Below, piece by piece: positions 34,997-48,661 of a stretch of 64,000 nt of DNA. Source of the stretch: Dicaeum eximium. Lineage: Eukaryota > Chordata > Aves > Passeriformes > Dicaeidae. The notes beneath the pieces are model-generated. The model saw only the letters and a list, made by a program, of their open reading frames with translations, was not told the origin of the DNA and made no database searches. The first letter of the stretch is position 1, and the number at the start of each line of letters is the position of its first letter. The stretch covers positions 3,500,320 to 3,564,319 of the forward strand of contig VWZP01008455.1 in assembly GCA_013396995.1 (NCBI GenBank). Reading direction: 5' to 3'. The translations under genes were made by a program, and so were the position numbers.

Positions 34997-37900
34997 TCAT
35001 GTTTGGCTTTGCTGAGTTAAGCCAGTGCCTCTGACAAGTCTCCCTGATTGTTTGTCTTGTCAGACTCCTGTGGCTTTTGTTGTTGCTTGTATCCCTTCCA
35101 GAAAACACTTCACAGCAGATGTTGGCTAATGCGGGAAGGGTTGGACAAATACTTCTGAAAAGTAGATTTCAGTGTTTTTATATAGATATGTATATGTACA
35201 CCAGGTGCAGTTATTCAATGTGAGGATTAAGAAGTTGCTTATCTTGGGAATTGGGAAAGTCTTCAAGTCTATTTAAAATTAACTGTGAATTTTCTCTAAG
35301 AAAATGAGGGAATCAACACAGTCTGCCCACAAACCTAACACATGAAATGCAAGGAATGTCCTGATGGACAGTTGAGGAAACATGTAGGTGCTCCACTGGA
35401 TTAAGAATATATAAACTCAGAAACCTTTGCTGAAACTATTCATGACACTTTAGGAGGGATATTGGTAAAAACTCTTGTGCCTTTTGAGATCAGTTTGTGA
35501 AGAGAATGAGAAAACCAAGTGAAAAATGTAATATGAAATGAGTAGTAGGTAAAATGTCCTCTCCCATACCTATGGACACTTGCTGGTAGACTTGGTTAAA
35601 ATAATCGTAGGTAATACAGTGACACTGAGTTTTTCCAAACATAATCCTGATCATTCTGAGCTGCATGTTCTCTGTACAGGAACTTCTTTTATCACAGCAT
35701 CTTATTTATTGCTGCAGAGAAGACAGGAAGTTGTCCTTGTTACTCACCCTGCTCTTCTCAGGTTCTCTTTTCTTTTTTTAAAAAAAAAAAACAACTTCCC
35801 CCCTCTCTCCCCCGCTTTTTTCTTTTCCTTTTTAATTTCAGTTCTTTGCCCTTTAGAAGGAAAAGCTCTTTCTCGGTCAGTTTGTCACAACTAGAAGTGA
35901 AACCATGGCAATACCCTTTATCTGCAGTGTTACATAGACTCTTTGAGAGTTGATGGGAGTCACTCCTTGCTTTTCTTGTTATCTTCCATCCCTGACTGAT
36001 TTAGAATGCAGCTAATGCCTCTCCCTGGGCTGCTGACTCACTATTAAAGTACATGCTAAACCCCACACATGCAGTTTGAGTCACAAGGGAATATATTGTC
36101 AGAAAATAGTGCTTTGATTCTTTCCTTTGCTGGTGTAAACAGGGTGAACAAATAAATCTGGGTACTTTGAAGTCACACAGTGCTCCAGGGAGAACGGAGA
36201 GGGGATGCAATAACAAGTCTGGGCAAACTCTTTTAAGAATGACCAAAATAACGTGCTCTAAGAAATTCAGAATTCAACAGTTCTTCAACTCAGACTTTTA
36301 ACTTGCTACCATCATTTTATCTTGGATCATTGCAGTTTATTGTGAAAATATTGTAGTGTGACAGTCAAGGGATGTGTGGTCTGTATTAATCATATTTATG
36401 ATCATGTTGTGAGCCAATACCTTAAATTTTTATGGCACAAGTGGCATTTATGAATAATTCATTGATGATATGGTAAACTGAACTGTAGCAATTCCTTCAC
36501 ATGGGTTATGTGGAAAAGCTACTGACAGTAAGGAAAACAGGCACTTGAAATCCTCCTGAAAACTCTCAGGAAGTGCTGGAATGGGATGTGCAGGCTGTGC
36601 CTGGCCTGACCTGGAGCTGGGAGAGCTGCCTGTGGATCCAGCCAGCAGCAGGTGGAACAGGGAAAGGGCTTTCCCAGGCCCTGCTGCCACTCAGGACTGG
36701 GGGGGAAAGAGTCTCTTTTCTCTCTTTTCTCCATAAACACAAATTCCCACTATTTCTAGCGACCCTGCAGGCAGGACTTTGCCCACTCTGCACTGGCTGG
36801 GTGCAGATCTGCTGCACACCCAGCCCCAGCAGGGCAGGACAGGGTGCCAGGGGAAGGCAGCACTGCTGGAAATCCCAGATTTCCTGCGTGGGAGCAGGGC
36901 CAGGCTCCTGGCAGCCCTGTAAATACACCAGGGAAGCAGAGCAGGGGCTGTCACCCTGAATTTCCCAGGCACAGCTCCGAGCTGGCTCCCGGCGAAGGCG
37001 CCCCATTCCCCCCACGCCCAGCACGCTCCAAATCCTGCCCCAGTGTTTTCCTTCTGCTTGACAGATGTTTCCTTTATGATGTGCCTGCTCACGAGGGAGC
37101 TGTTTCACAGGGATTTCAAATGTGTTCCTTGTAAAAATCCCCAACTTCTGCTCCGTGCAGCAGATCGGGCGTTTTATTCCTCTCGTGCCGGTTCGTTTTT
37201 CCTAAACTAAGCACTTTGCTTCAAAAGGGTGTCCTTGTAAATCTTTGTCCTTTTAAATTCAAAGGTCAATGATACTTTCTATATGCAAATTCAGTTGTTA
37301 AACGTATTGCACATTACTACTCCTGGCAGATGGGGGAAAACTGCAAATTTATCATGGTGATGGCTTCAGGAACAAAGTAAGTAATTATAGACACAGTATG
37401 ACAACTAACAACAGTCTTTTATTCTCCAGTGTTCTCAGTAGCCTCTCAAATGAAAGAAGAGACTTGGAAGGTTACCTTAGCTATGTGTTTGAATCTAGGA
37501 CTGTATTACCAGAAACTGCAGTGTATTGCCTTTATTATTGCCCATTAGAATGCAATTTAACTTCTGGCCCCTTAATAAAACCCTTCCCCTAGATGCATTA
37601 ATAAACAGAAGTTTATTTGGTGTTCAACTTTGATTTTGTTTCTTGTGCAGCATAAGCAATTCTAGGCAGTTGGAAGGAGAATATTCTGCTGAGAGGTTTG
37701 GTTTCTTTTCTAGTTATATTTTCTATTTGGATAATCCAGGCTAATACTCAAAAATATGAGCTATTTTATAGAGTGGCTGCTTTGTTTCTGTGGTGGGGAT
37801 GGTGGCCATGAGTTCTGTGTGGTCTCAGCTCAGGTGTCACCAGCAGTGCAGCACCCAAAACCCAAACATGCAGGTGGCTGTAGGGGAAGGGAAATGCAGG

Positions 37901-40069
37901 CTTGTGATCCTCTTGGTACAGGTGGGATTTTGGAAGAGCTGCTCCCCATTTCTGGGGAGACAGAGAGGGACAGCAGAGCCAAAGTGCCCCTTGGGACTGA
38001 GTGGCTCCTGCTGGCCAGGCTGGGTCCCCCAGCACCCCCAGCCTCCCTGCTGGGCTGGGTGCCTCACCTGGAGCCAGCAGCAGGTGCCTGGGGGCAGATC
38101 ATGTCCCTGTGTCTCCCATCTGCACCCCTCAGCTTAAATTTAGGCTTTGTCTATCCTGATAAGCTCAACCATATTTCCTTAGCAGCTTGCTGTCAGTTGC
38201 TATATATTGATCCTCAGTGAATGCAGTGATCTGCACTCCAAATGACTAATTAAATATGCCATAAATCTGCAAGAGAATGAGTGCTTCCAGAACCAGAACT
38301 CCTTTTTTGTGTAATAAAAAAAAAAATCTTGTTAAAAAATCATGTTCTAACCACAAGTGATTAAAACCTAGTTTGAAGTTATTTTACCAGTGACAGAACT
38401 GTATAAACTATTGCACAGTGATGTTTACAGAGCTGCAGACATTGCACAGAAATTCAGAGGTCAAAAGTCTAGTGGATAATGTTCATAAAGAGTAAAAAGG
38501 AGAAGGTGTAATCAGGCTAACACCTTGTGTACCTCAACTGTCACTTCTCTGACGTTTTGGGAAAACCAAATTAATTCCTTTGGCACTGATGCTTTTGGAG
38601 AAGCCACCAGTTTGGGATTTCTTGGATGTGGATGAACGACCCAATCCAAACAGGATTTTTTGGCCATAAACACCTGTGGGTGCTGTGTGAAATCTCAGTG
38701 TGCTGTGGCCTGTCCTGGCACAGAGAATTCAGGGGGAAGGAGGCTCTGATGACAGATTAACCCTGCACCAGTTTCATTGTCCTTGCAAGCAGAATGCCTG
38801 TCCCTCCCCAGGCAGAGGGGAGGATTTTCAGGGGAATAAGTGGATATTTGATGGCTGTAGTTGCCAAACTCCACTGCAGTAGCCAGAGACTCCTTTAGTA
38901 CTGACCTAGGGCTGATTTATGGCTGAGGTGAGATGCATGGTCTGTGTCTTGGGTCTGCAGTTTTCTTAAAACCCCCAAAATACTGCTCTCATCCCATGGA
39001 GTTAGCTTGGGTTCTCCTTTTCCTCCTCCTGACCCCTGGCTGCAGAGTAATGTTTGTCTTGACTGAAACAAAACTCAATACTTCTACTTTAACAGGTGCT
39101 CTTACAGGGCTGGCTCCCTGTCCCTGCCATTTGCACATCCATCTATAAAATGATACTGATTATTCTAAAACTCTTTGAACATTGTGTAAATCAGCAGAAA
39201 CATTTAGGTAAACAAAATGTGTGTTTATAAGGAATAATTTAATAACCTTTATACAACTTTGTTGATAAGAAAGCAGTTAAAAAATTGAAATTCACTGGTT
39301 CTATGATAGTGCAGGCCTGGAAGAACTTGTATGTAGAAAAATTTATTAAAGTTTTGTTACAGCAATATAACAGTAACTGCAGCAGAATTTTAGTCAAAAC
39401 CAGTTGGCTTCAGTTTGCAGTGGGTGTTGTGGGCTTTGCAGACAGTCCTCAGCAAACACATTCAGAAATGTCTTCAAATAGTACAGGTAAATGAATTCTA
39501 ACAAATATAATAGGTGTACAGGAAATAATATAAATTATGTAAAATATGCATTTGTAAGTATGTGGCAAACACAGATTTATGAGATAAATAATTAAAGCAG
39601 TTATGAATATTTTTTTTTTTTAATATTTGAGAAAATCCCTGAAATTTTGATGAAGTTTTGGCTATTCCATTCCCTTCCCTTCATTACACTGTGGTGATTT
39701 TATCCAGTTTAAAGGGCAGTAGAGTTGAAACCAAAATATTTCTGCTGTGATATCAATTGTTAAAATCTGTGATCTTTTTGCTCTCCTGTTTTGGCTTGGG
39801 ACACTTCTTTCTTTTCAGTGACATTTCAGGGCCCATTTCAGTCGATGCAAAAACCATGGAATTCCCAGTGGCTGACACATTTTTGTTACAAAATGCCACA
39901 GCTTCAGTGGGAGTTTGCTGGGTATCGATCACAGGATGGGGCTGTCCAAAGCCAAACAACATTCCCAGCAATATTTACTGCATGGTGGGGACTCCTGGGG
40001 TGCAGGACGTGGGTCCTGCACTGCCCCTTGGCTAAATCAGTGTCATGTCATGGAAAATGCCCTATAAAT
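34997..40069. other. Unique noncoding sequence
   Basis: About 5 kb with no recognisable gene or repeat family. A GC-rich patch at about 36580-37190 includes a local rise in CpG (about 13 CpG in 36961-37200 by hand count). It holds the 192-codon minus frame, which I do not regard as a gene. The rest is AT-rich, for example 35150-35570 and 37200-37420. Confidence 0.45.
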
Positions 40070-40357
40070 ACAGAATTACAGAAGCCCAGAGTTAAGGCTG
40101 GAAAAGGATAGGCTCCTGGATAACCCCAGCACCGCTGTGCTCAGCACTAAACCACGTCCCCAAGTGCCACAGCCACACATTTTTTGGGCACTTCCAGGAA
40201 TTGTGACTTTCATCTGCCCTGGGCAGCTGTTCCAACACTTGGCCACTCTTTCACTGAAGGAATTCTCCCCAGTGTCCAACCTAAACCTCCCTGGCACAAC
40301 CTGAGGCCACCTTCTCTCATCCTGGCAGTTTTTAAATGGGAGAAGAGCCCAACTCCC
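40070..40357 (-). mobile_element. CR1 LINE fragment, antisense
   Basis: The order of blocks follows an antisense avian CR1 3' region: CCCAGCACCGCTGTGCTCAG, ACTAAACCACGTCCCCAAGT, TGGGCACTTCCAGGAATTGT, CTGGGCAGCTGTTCCAACAC, CACTCTTTCACTGAAGGAAT, GTCCAACCTAAACCTCCCTG and GGGAGAAGAGCCCAACTCCC. About 290 bp is preserved, the longest clear CR1 piece in the window. It is noncoding 3' sequence. Confidence 0.92.
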
Positions 40358-43300
40358 AGAATTTTAAGTCTTGGGGGTTTAGAGGTTGCAGAGCTGTGAA
40401 CAGGCGCTCACTTCCCACTTGGAATTCCTTTGGCAAGCGAAATAATGGTGGAAGGAAGTGTCCCACTTTCAAAAGTAAAATTCAGATTCCACGCAGCTGC
40501 AGTGGCTTTGATTTGAATCACAAAGATTCTCAGATGGAAACGGAGCTTTGAAGTCTCAGGGAAATGTTAAAATTTGCTCTCCTGTTTCTCCACCAGCCTG
40601 ACTTTGTCTGGACATGCAGACTTAAAAGCTGTTATTGACACACACAAATCTCCTTTCAAGTGGGTGATCAGCGCTGGGGCTGTGCTCTTCTGCTGAGCAG
40701 ATTGGAATACAGCTTTTAAAAACTGACCACACATGAAAGGCTCTTCCCCCTTCAAACCCATCCTGAACGAAGTGAATGCTGTTCCATCTCATAAAGACAG
40801 ATGATTGACGTTATATAGTGCATGAAATGTTCCTTTTCAGAATCATGACATTTTTTAATAAAAGTGGAGATAATGCTGGGAGCTAGTAATTACACTGTAT
40901 CCACCCCCAACAAAAAAAGATCCATTGGGGGAAGAAATGAAACAATATGTCTTTACAGAGAATGCAATTAAGTAAAGCCAGATTAGAGGAAGCACTGAGG
41001 GTAAGCGACATGCCTTATTATCTCCAATGTGTAAATTTAATTTTCTTTTTTCCTCATAATTCTTCTTTCCCCAGCATTTTTTCCTCACTCCATGGAGATC
41101 AACTTGCAACAGCTTCATTTTCCTATTGATCTATTTAATATTTTTCCATTGTGCATAATAAAACACCAAACAGGGTTTGCTATCAATGCACGAGCAGCCT
41201 TTCTGTCTTGGAAAAGAAAGAGATAATATTGTTGCAAAAATATGTTCTCCCTGGGGTAGATGATGACATTAACATTTGTGTTAGGGAAGGAGTGGCTCAA
41301 AATTAAATCTTGAAATTACCAGTATTTATCAGAGCCACTCACAGAAGTGGAGGGGAAAGGTGAAATGGCTGAGTAAATATCATCTTCTCTGCATCTCTAA
41401 AGGCAAAGCTAAAAAGGCATTAAAATAAGGATAGAAAGACTCCCCTCAGGAATATTTATCAGAGGTGCTTCATCTTGACGACAAATCTAAAACAAGACAT
41501 GCATGGCAATATCTGTTGATGTGAAGAGTTTGTTAATAGCAGGTTTGGGTTTCTAAAAGTGAGATTTTTTGCCCCCAGGACAAAGAATAACTGGTTTTGG
41601 AAAGGCAAGGATGGATTGTAGATTAGTTCTGCACAACTGGACAAGCAGAGGAGTGGCACCATCTGCTAAACAAACCACTCTGAAGTTAGAATTCTGTGAG
41701 TGCCTTTTCCTTGGTAAAAAGGGGTTTGTGTGCAAGTAGGGTGTGTGTAAGTGAGGGATGTGTAAGGAATTCTGGTGTGTAAGAATGTGTAAGGAATTCT
41801 GGTCACACCTAATGCAGCTTGGAACCTAACGCCTTCACACCTCATGTAGGAAGGTTGGAAGATTCCATCCCATTTTACTCAAAATCTGCATGTCTGTTAT
41901 CATTTTTGACCTCTTAAAAACACAAATCAGACCTTGACTACAAGCATTTGTAATTTAAAAATGATCAAAACTCACCGTTGCTGAAATAATGAAATATTTT
42001 GAATGACAAGTCCCACTGAGACCATGGCAAGCTGAGCATGGGCAATTTGTGAACAGGAAAGGGGAAATTACTGGTTGTGAGCTCATCCCTGATCTGTATT
42101 TGATATTATTGCCCTTGAAGAAGGTCCTGCCCTGAAGCAGCCATGATGAAAGGCGATGACTTCTTGCCATTAATGTCCTTGTATCATAAAAATGCCTGAG
42201 TTTGTTGCCATGGAGTGGATAATAGCACCAAAACAACACCAGATTCACTGCTGACGTGTGCTCCAACTGCACAAGGTGCATTTCCCTGCTCCTCAGTCTG
42301 TGCAGGAATTGTTTTGGTGTGGGGAGTTGTGCTAATTACGGATGCTGCACACTGAGGTGTGTTAGTTGTGAGCCTTGGCTGGGACAGGAGAAGACAAGAC
42401 TTTATAAATGAGATTCGTTTAGGCAGCATGTCATCAAATGACCTGATAAGTAGGGCCTCATCTGGGTAATGATTAGGTTTTATGTACTATTACAAGGATT
42501 GATTTCCTAGAAAGGCAGTGAGCAAAAAAACCATATCTACAGCAGATTTTATCTGGCTGAGCAAATTACCTGACAAGATAGGAGGACCCAAACCGGACTT
42601 TTAATTTCTGAAAGGGCAAGATTTGGACGCCTTATCCGAAATACTCTGTGTTCTGTGGTGTGGATCACTACACTTATTTTGAATAAGTTATTCTGAGAGG
42701 AAAATAATATCAGTTTCCACAGAAGTCTCTGACTGCCTTCAGTGCCCAGCTAAAGGGATTTCTTACACACTGGGACAAGTCTGGAAATGCTCTTGGAGTG
42801 GCTTTATTGAATGTTTTTGGAATGCAATCTTGTGCTTGTGAAAGTCAAAGGCAAAAATGTCACTGATAGCAATTCTTTATGGTGTGGGCCCTCATTCCCA
42901 ACCTCAGGAAGGTTTCCATGAAGGTATGAATTGAGTGTTATCATAATGCAGGTATTTTGGATGTAAAAATTAATTTTGGTGTGGAAGAGCCACAGAGTTG
43001 TTAGGAATCAGCTTTCACTTTCTTCAGCTCTGTAACAGAGTGAGCATAAATTTCCCTGGGCTTTTTTTTTTGGGTTGGTTTTAATTTTTGTTCCAAAGCC
43101 AGTGAAAAACAGGCACTGTTTCCTTTAAATTGACTTTGACAAAGTTTACCAACTTTTTTCTTTCATGTTGGCCCCTTCATTACCCAAAAAAATACTAAAA
43201 TATTAGTGTAAAAAAGAGCTGGGTGAGAATTAACTACTCTCTGCCCTTGGGATTAGTAAAAGTAAAAGAAAACACCCACAAATTTTCATTCAGCTCAAAT

Positions 43301-45359
43301 TAGAACAAAATGGCTCATCCTTCAGATCCCACTCTTTAATGGGTGTTAATGGAAGGCTGGGCCTTGGTTTTTTCTTCAGGAATCCTGAACAAAAAAATTT
43401 CAGTTGGCTATAAATGTGAATCCCATGCAGAAAACCCCTGTATAACCCCCTACAAAAATTCAACTGGTTGCTGCATGGCTGCTCTCTGACCCAAAAATAA
43501 GGAGTATCTTACTGAACCAGCTCCTAGAAGTGCACAGCTTATTTTTACATTGTTTTATTTTGGAAGATATGGATACATGAGCTCTGGGGTTTGTAGATTT
43601 ATGGTTGGGCTTGGCAGAATTACACGAGGAATTATTTCAGCAGTGGAGGTGTTGTGATGGATCATATTCCTGCTTTATTCTGGGCAGTCTCCCTAAACCA
43701 AAAGCCAGATCTGAGGCTGGGGGAGTCTTTCAATGGACCCATGGAAATATGGGGTTTGGAAATGAAATCTTACTTCTGAATTATTCATGTAGGTTGGGGA
43801 CTTTTATTCCCTCTGCTGCTGACCTCTCCATCTTGGTCTCTCTCTTTCATTTCCCTGCTTTTCCCCCTACATTTACCCAAAGAACAGGACAATTTGTGAG
43901 CAGGGTGATTTCCTCTCCATTCCCCAGCCCAGGTGGCTCCTCTGGAGCTGGAGTTTGTCACACCCAGCCGAGCTGTGACACATTTTACGGTCCTGAGCAT
44001 CCCGGCCAGGGGCAGAGGGATTTCCCACCACACCAGGGATTTCTGAGCAGTTTTATGGGATTTTCCTGGCTGCTGAGGCTGTGGAATGTGCTGGCACAGA
44101 AGGCAGCTCCCTGGTGTGAGTGCTTTCCCCAGCTGCGGTGTTGACTGCAATCCTCCCAGCAGGGAGGGAACACGGAGGGATGAAAACAGGATTGTGCTCC
44201 CTGGGCTACAGAGGTGGGGCAAAGGTTTAAACCTGGCACCTGGGGGTGGAGGAAAAGGGGCAGGAAAGTTTTAGGCTTGAAAATCGTTGTGGTTTGGGGT
44301 TATTTTAAATTTTTTTTTTTTTTTTATTCTAACCCGTCATTCGATCCGAACTCTTTTGTGGTAGTGAGGGCCATTTCTGTTAAATTCAGTAACATTTTAT
44401 TCATGTTGAAAGCCTTAATTCAATAAATACAAATTGAAATGGTTGATAATGAAGTTTTTCAAGAGCTTTAGAACAGGAGCTCAGTGCCTGAATTTCTCTT
44501 TCTGTTGGATTCAGTATTGATTTGCCATCTCATTTGCCGCAGTTCAACTTGAGCTCTGGAAAGGCTGCCTTGTGTTATGATACTGTTTTTTTTTTTATTT
44601 TTTCCCTCACAAAAAGCTGAAACAAGCATGATTAATTTGAAAGGATGAGATTTATTTCAACTTAGCAGATGTATTTGAGACCACTTGTAAAACAACTTCG
44701 AGGCCTTGAACATAAATGGCTGTTACAAAGATTCTTTGTATTTAAAATAGAAGCCTAGACAGATATTAATAATGAAAAAAGGCCAATAAATGACCTTTTC
44801 TTCACTTTTATAGAGTAAATGCAGTATTGAATTTTTCATCTGTTGTTTTCTTTTGAAATGTGAAAGATCACAAGAATGAAAGCAGGTGAATTAGATTGTA
44901 TTCTCCACAGACACAACCTTGATGCTGTAGCAGTGTTTGGATACAAGAGAATTATTTTTTCATTTATTCTGTATATTTTCTTGATCTCCATGCAGTATTG
45001 CTGCTCCACATTTTCATGATCTAATTTTATTCATTTTTACAAATTTAATAACATTTCTTTTGTTGTTTTCTCCGAGCTTTTTGTGCTGTCACGCTTCAAC
45101 TCTGAGCAAGTTCATTTCTCTTGTAGTCAATGGGGCACCATTCTCTGAAATAAATCAGGACAGCCCTGAGCAGCCCTAGAAGAGAAATAAGTTTATGGCT
45201 AGCAAAGAATGGCTTCTATTATGCTACCACCTGATAATTAAAAATCATAAATCTGTGCATTAGGAGTGGCTGCCAGGTGAAAAGTCAGCGCTGGGGAGAT
45301 GCAGGGTGGGATCCTGAGCAGGATGAGAGTGAGCAGGCAGAAGGGACAAGGATTTGGAT
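40358..45359. other. Unique, mostly AT-rich noncoding sequence
   Basis: No gene recognised. A 19-bp word (ATGTGTAAGGAATTCTGGT) occurs twice, at 41758 and 41785, a 27-bp tandem duplication. A T16 run is at 44310-44325. The segments 42420-42740 and 44440-45130 are complex, AT-rich and repeat-free, the kind of sequence in which conserved noncoding elements are found; conservation itself cannot be judged here. Confidence 0.45.
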
Positions 45360-45582
45360 GGGTCAAATCCCAGATTAGTTTGGGTTGGAAGAGACCTTAA
45401 AGCTGATTCAGGGACACCTTCCATTATCCCAGGCTGCTCCAAACCTCATCCAGCCTGGCCTTGGGCACTGCCAGGGATCCAGGGGCAGCCCCAGCTGCTC
45501 TGGGCACCTGTGCCAGGGCTGCCCACCCTCATTCCGAGCAATTTCTTCCTTAAATCTCATCCAAATCTCCCTCCTTTTAGAC
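45360..45582 (-). mobile_element. CR1 LINE 3' end, antisense
   Basis: Reads as antisense CR1: TTTGGGTTGGAAGAGACCTT near 45380, GGGACACCTTCCATTATCCC near 45412, AGGCTGCTCCAAACCTCATC, CAGCCTGGCCTTGGGCACTG, CTGGGCACCTGTGCCAGGGC and a CTTAAATCTCATCCAAATCT block near 45551. It is close to the family consensus, so it is relatively young. The open frames across it are remnants with no start of their own. Confidence 0.93.
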
Positions 45583-46195
45583 ATCCACGGGGCTCCTTTT
45601 GGTCAGACAGTTCTGCACTTCCCTGAATTGTTGGCCTTGGCGATTTATTTCTGGAAGTTGTGTTATTGCTGTTGTTCACAACCCTCAGTGCTGGTTTGGA
45701 GCAGCTGCCCCTGCCAGAGCGAGCTCTGAAGCACCTGCTGGGGGAGGAATGAATGCAGAGGAGGAGCAGCAGAGCCCGTGGTGCTTTGGCTAATGAAACC
45801 ATTTGTATTCTTGCAGAGCAGGTTGCAGTAAGAAGCAGAGGTCGAAGGGAACAAACCCTTGCCAGGGATGGGCCTGTGGGGTGCTGCAGGCTGGGAAACA
45901 GAGCCCTGGGGTGTCTGATGGGTGCCCCACATCACATTTGCTGCAGATTCCAGCCTATTCTGCTTGAATAGGGGATACTGAGCCCAGGCCAAGGAGCTGA
46001 TGGGACTTGTGTCAGTCAGGGTGAGAAACCAAAGCATTTTCTGTGGTGGTTTCTTGAGCAAAGACTAAATTTGTTCTCTCTGTGGGGCAATGCAGGGGAT
46101 GGAGTTATCTTAAAAATGCCCCATCCCTGCAGAAATAAACCCTCACTGCTGGTGGGGCCCCTTTGGGATTGAGGGGCACAACCTGAGCCCAGCCA
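45583..46195. other. Unique noncoding sequence
   Basis: GC-intermediate sequence with overlapping frames on both strands; nothing recognised. Confidence 0.45.
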
Positions 46196-46233
46196 GCTCT
46201 GCTTTCCTGCTCTGCTTTCCTGCTCTGCTTTCC
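46196..46233. repeat. 13-bp tandem repeat, three copies
   Basis: GCTCTGCTTTCCT occurs at 46196, 46209 and, ending in A rather than T, at 46222. Confidence 0.9.
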
Positions 46234-46724
46234 AGGACTGAGAGGCTCATTCAAGGGAGATTCCTGTGGTTTCCCCCAGTACAGAGCAGAGTATTTTGCC
46301 CTGCTCGAAATCTTTCCATAGAGCTTCCCTTAGCTTTTATCTCTTTTCATGGCTTTGTTCATTCCTGAGACATTAAAATGCCCATTAGTGTTGTTTGTTT
46401 TTTTTCCCTGACACGTCTGAGCTTGGCCATTCCTGTGGGATGCTCAGTAGGTGAGGAGCTGGGATGCCCTCACTGAGAGGTGTTGAAGAGAAACAGACCC
46501 CAGAGAGTGCCTGTGCATGAAACCTGGTGCTTAGTGAGGGGGAAGATCCTCCTGGAAAAGGACATGCAAAGGCTAAAACCTCCTGAAGGACAAGGGATTA
46601 ACCACAGCTTTATTAAACCTTGTGCCTGTGCTGTGCTGAAGGGCTGCACCAGCAGCTGATGCTGATTTCCCTGCCCCTCCTGCAAGCCACAGTGCAAATC
46701 CCTGCCAGTTTTGTTAGCTAACAT

Positions 46725-46768
46725 ATTGATTAATTGATTGATTGATTGATTGATTGACTGATTGATTT
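46725..46768. repeat. (GATT)n microsatellite
   Basis: About eleven tetranucleotide units, with two interruptions (TTAA near 46730 and GACT near 46757). Confidence 0.95.
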
Positions 46769-48661
46769 CAAAGTTCAGCTCCTGAACGACAGGAGCAGGG
46801 GGGTCCCTGGTTAGAAACACAATGCAATGCACAACCATCCTTTGGTGGCCCCAGGAGCACGAACCCAGCCTGGTGAGCTGGGCTTGGGCAGAGCACTGCT
46901 GGTGCAGGAGGCACCAGCACCACTGCAGGAACGTGGAATAGCGTGAGGGGACAATTTCTTGTTTATTTTAAATTTAAACTTTGTGTCTTTAATGGTGTCT
47001 GGGCTGGAGAAGTGGAACAAGGCAGGGAAATTTAACAGGAAGAACATCGGAGAGCAGCAGCAGAGCCTTCAGGTCTTGTGGTTGCCTCAGCATCTTGTAG
47101 GGTTTGCTTGGCTCTCAGATGGGTGTCAGGGACTCTGCACTCGATTTATTCTGCACTCAAAGGAAAAAAAGCCTCCAGTGATGGCTGAGAAAAGCTTTAG
47201 AAAGATACACAACCTAAATAACAGGATGCAAAGCACTTATTGCAGTTGAATATGCATTGGGATGAATTCAAACCCAAATGAAGCCAATGAAATTATTCCC
47301 TAAGCTTTTGTGTTTTTTATTTTTGGTTGTGTTTTCTTTTTCCATACCTAATACTACATAGTAGCTTCCTGAATTTTAATGGATGAATTCCAGTATCTCT
47401 GTTTACACCAGCTGATTGCATTCCCTGCTGTAAGCTCCACTGTCAGGGATAAGTCTGCAGAGACCAGTATTTGCAAATTTATCGCCTCCCTATTTATTTG
47501 TAGGTAAAATATTCTCCAGTGATTCATCTCATCACTGGAGAATGCTTTCCCAAACAAATTGCATTGCTCCCTAAAATTTAATTCCTATTTCATATTCCTA
47601 TTGTTTGCTTAGTTTATATCCTTTATCAAATGGCTTCGGGCAGGTTTCTTACAGCTTTGTAGCTATGATGGCTCTGATATCACTCATGCATTTCCATCAG
47701 GGTGAGTGTTTTGCATTTCCTGTGCTTCTCTGTGGGCTGAATCCAAGGATGGGGTTCCATGTGCTGCCATACACATTACATTTGTTGGAAAGAAGGCCAA
47801 GGCTTGAGCACTGCAAGTTGTACTGAGCTGTAAGCAGAGTGGATGAATCTGGTTTTGTGTTAAACCTCTCTCCCAGCACAACCTGAACTTGTTGAAATTC
47901 AGCTGATTCAGCTCATTTACGGCATCTGGGAGATGCTGTAAAGGTTTTCTTTTAAGAGTTGTGGTTTTATTTATATTACTGTGGTGTTTGGAGTTCCACT
48001 CGCAAACCTTGCATTCTAAGGCACATCAAAGGGAGACCAAAAAAGACCTTCTTGCTTCAGAAAGTTTAAAGTTTTTTATCAGAAGACAGGAGAGTGTAGA
48101 GATTACAGTGCACAAGAGGCCCTGTGAAGTAATTCCAGTCAGCATGAGCTCTGCAGCTTCACAGCTGTGAGGTATTTTAATGAAAGCTCTGTATGGACAC
48201 AGATATGTTGTGCTTAGAGACTGGCTTTTGTTTCTTTACAATTTAAACCAGACTCCTTCCTTAGAAAGGAGGTAAATTAAGAAAAAAAATCATTAATTTT
48301 GGGGTTATCAGTTTGAAAGGAAAGCTCATTTCCTATGGCTGCACTTAAAATTTCTGTGGTCAAGAGAGAAAGTGTTTCTATTGCATTGTGCTTTATCCAA
48401 TCTCTGGTTTACATGATTACAAACGCTGTGCATGGTTCTGAATATCAACAAAGTACTGTTGTGATATTTATCCTGGGGTAAGAGCCCAAACCTGCTGCTG
48501 GAGGGTCACCAGAGGTGGGGGAGGCTCAGCCCTGCAGCCCCAGCTCAGCCCTGGGAGAGGCTCCAAGAGTTTGCCGTGTTCCAGGTGAAGCCCTCCTCCC
48601 CCTGCCATCAGAAATAAACTGCCAGGCCCCACAGAGCACCCCAGCACCTCATTGGAAAAAC
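46769..48661. other. Unique noncoding sequence
   Basis: No gene or repeat family recognised. The 13-bp perfect hairpin at 47511-47543 is listed separately. Confidence 0.45.
47511..47543. repeat. Perfect 13-bp hairpin
   Basis: ATTCTCCAGTGAT (47511-47523), a 7-base spacer TCATCTC, and the exact reverse complement ATCACTGGAGAAT (47531-47543). There is no mismatch, and the arms are of mixed composition, so simple AT bias does not explain them. Confidence 0.85.

Noticed and set aside
36566..37144. 192-codon minus frame in a GC-rich patch
   Set aside because: GC-rich sequence has few stops; other long frames overlap it on both strands, and no domain, splice signal or known protein is recognisable.
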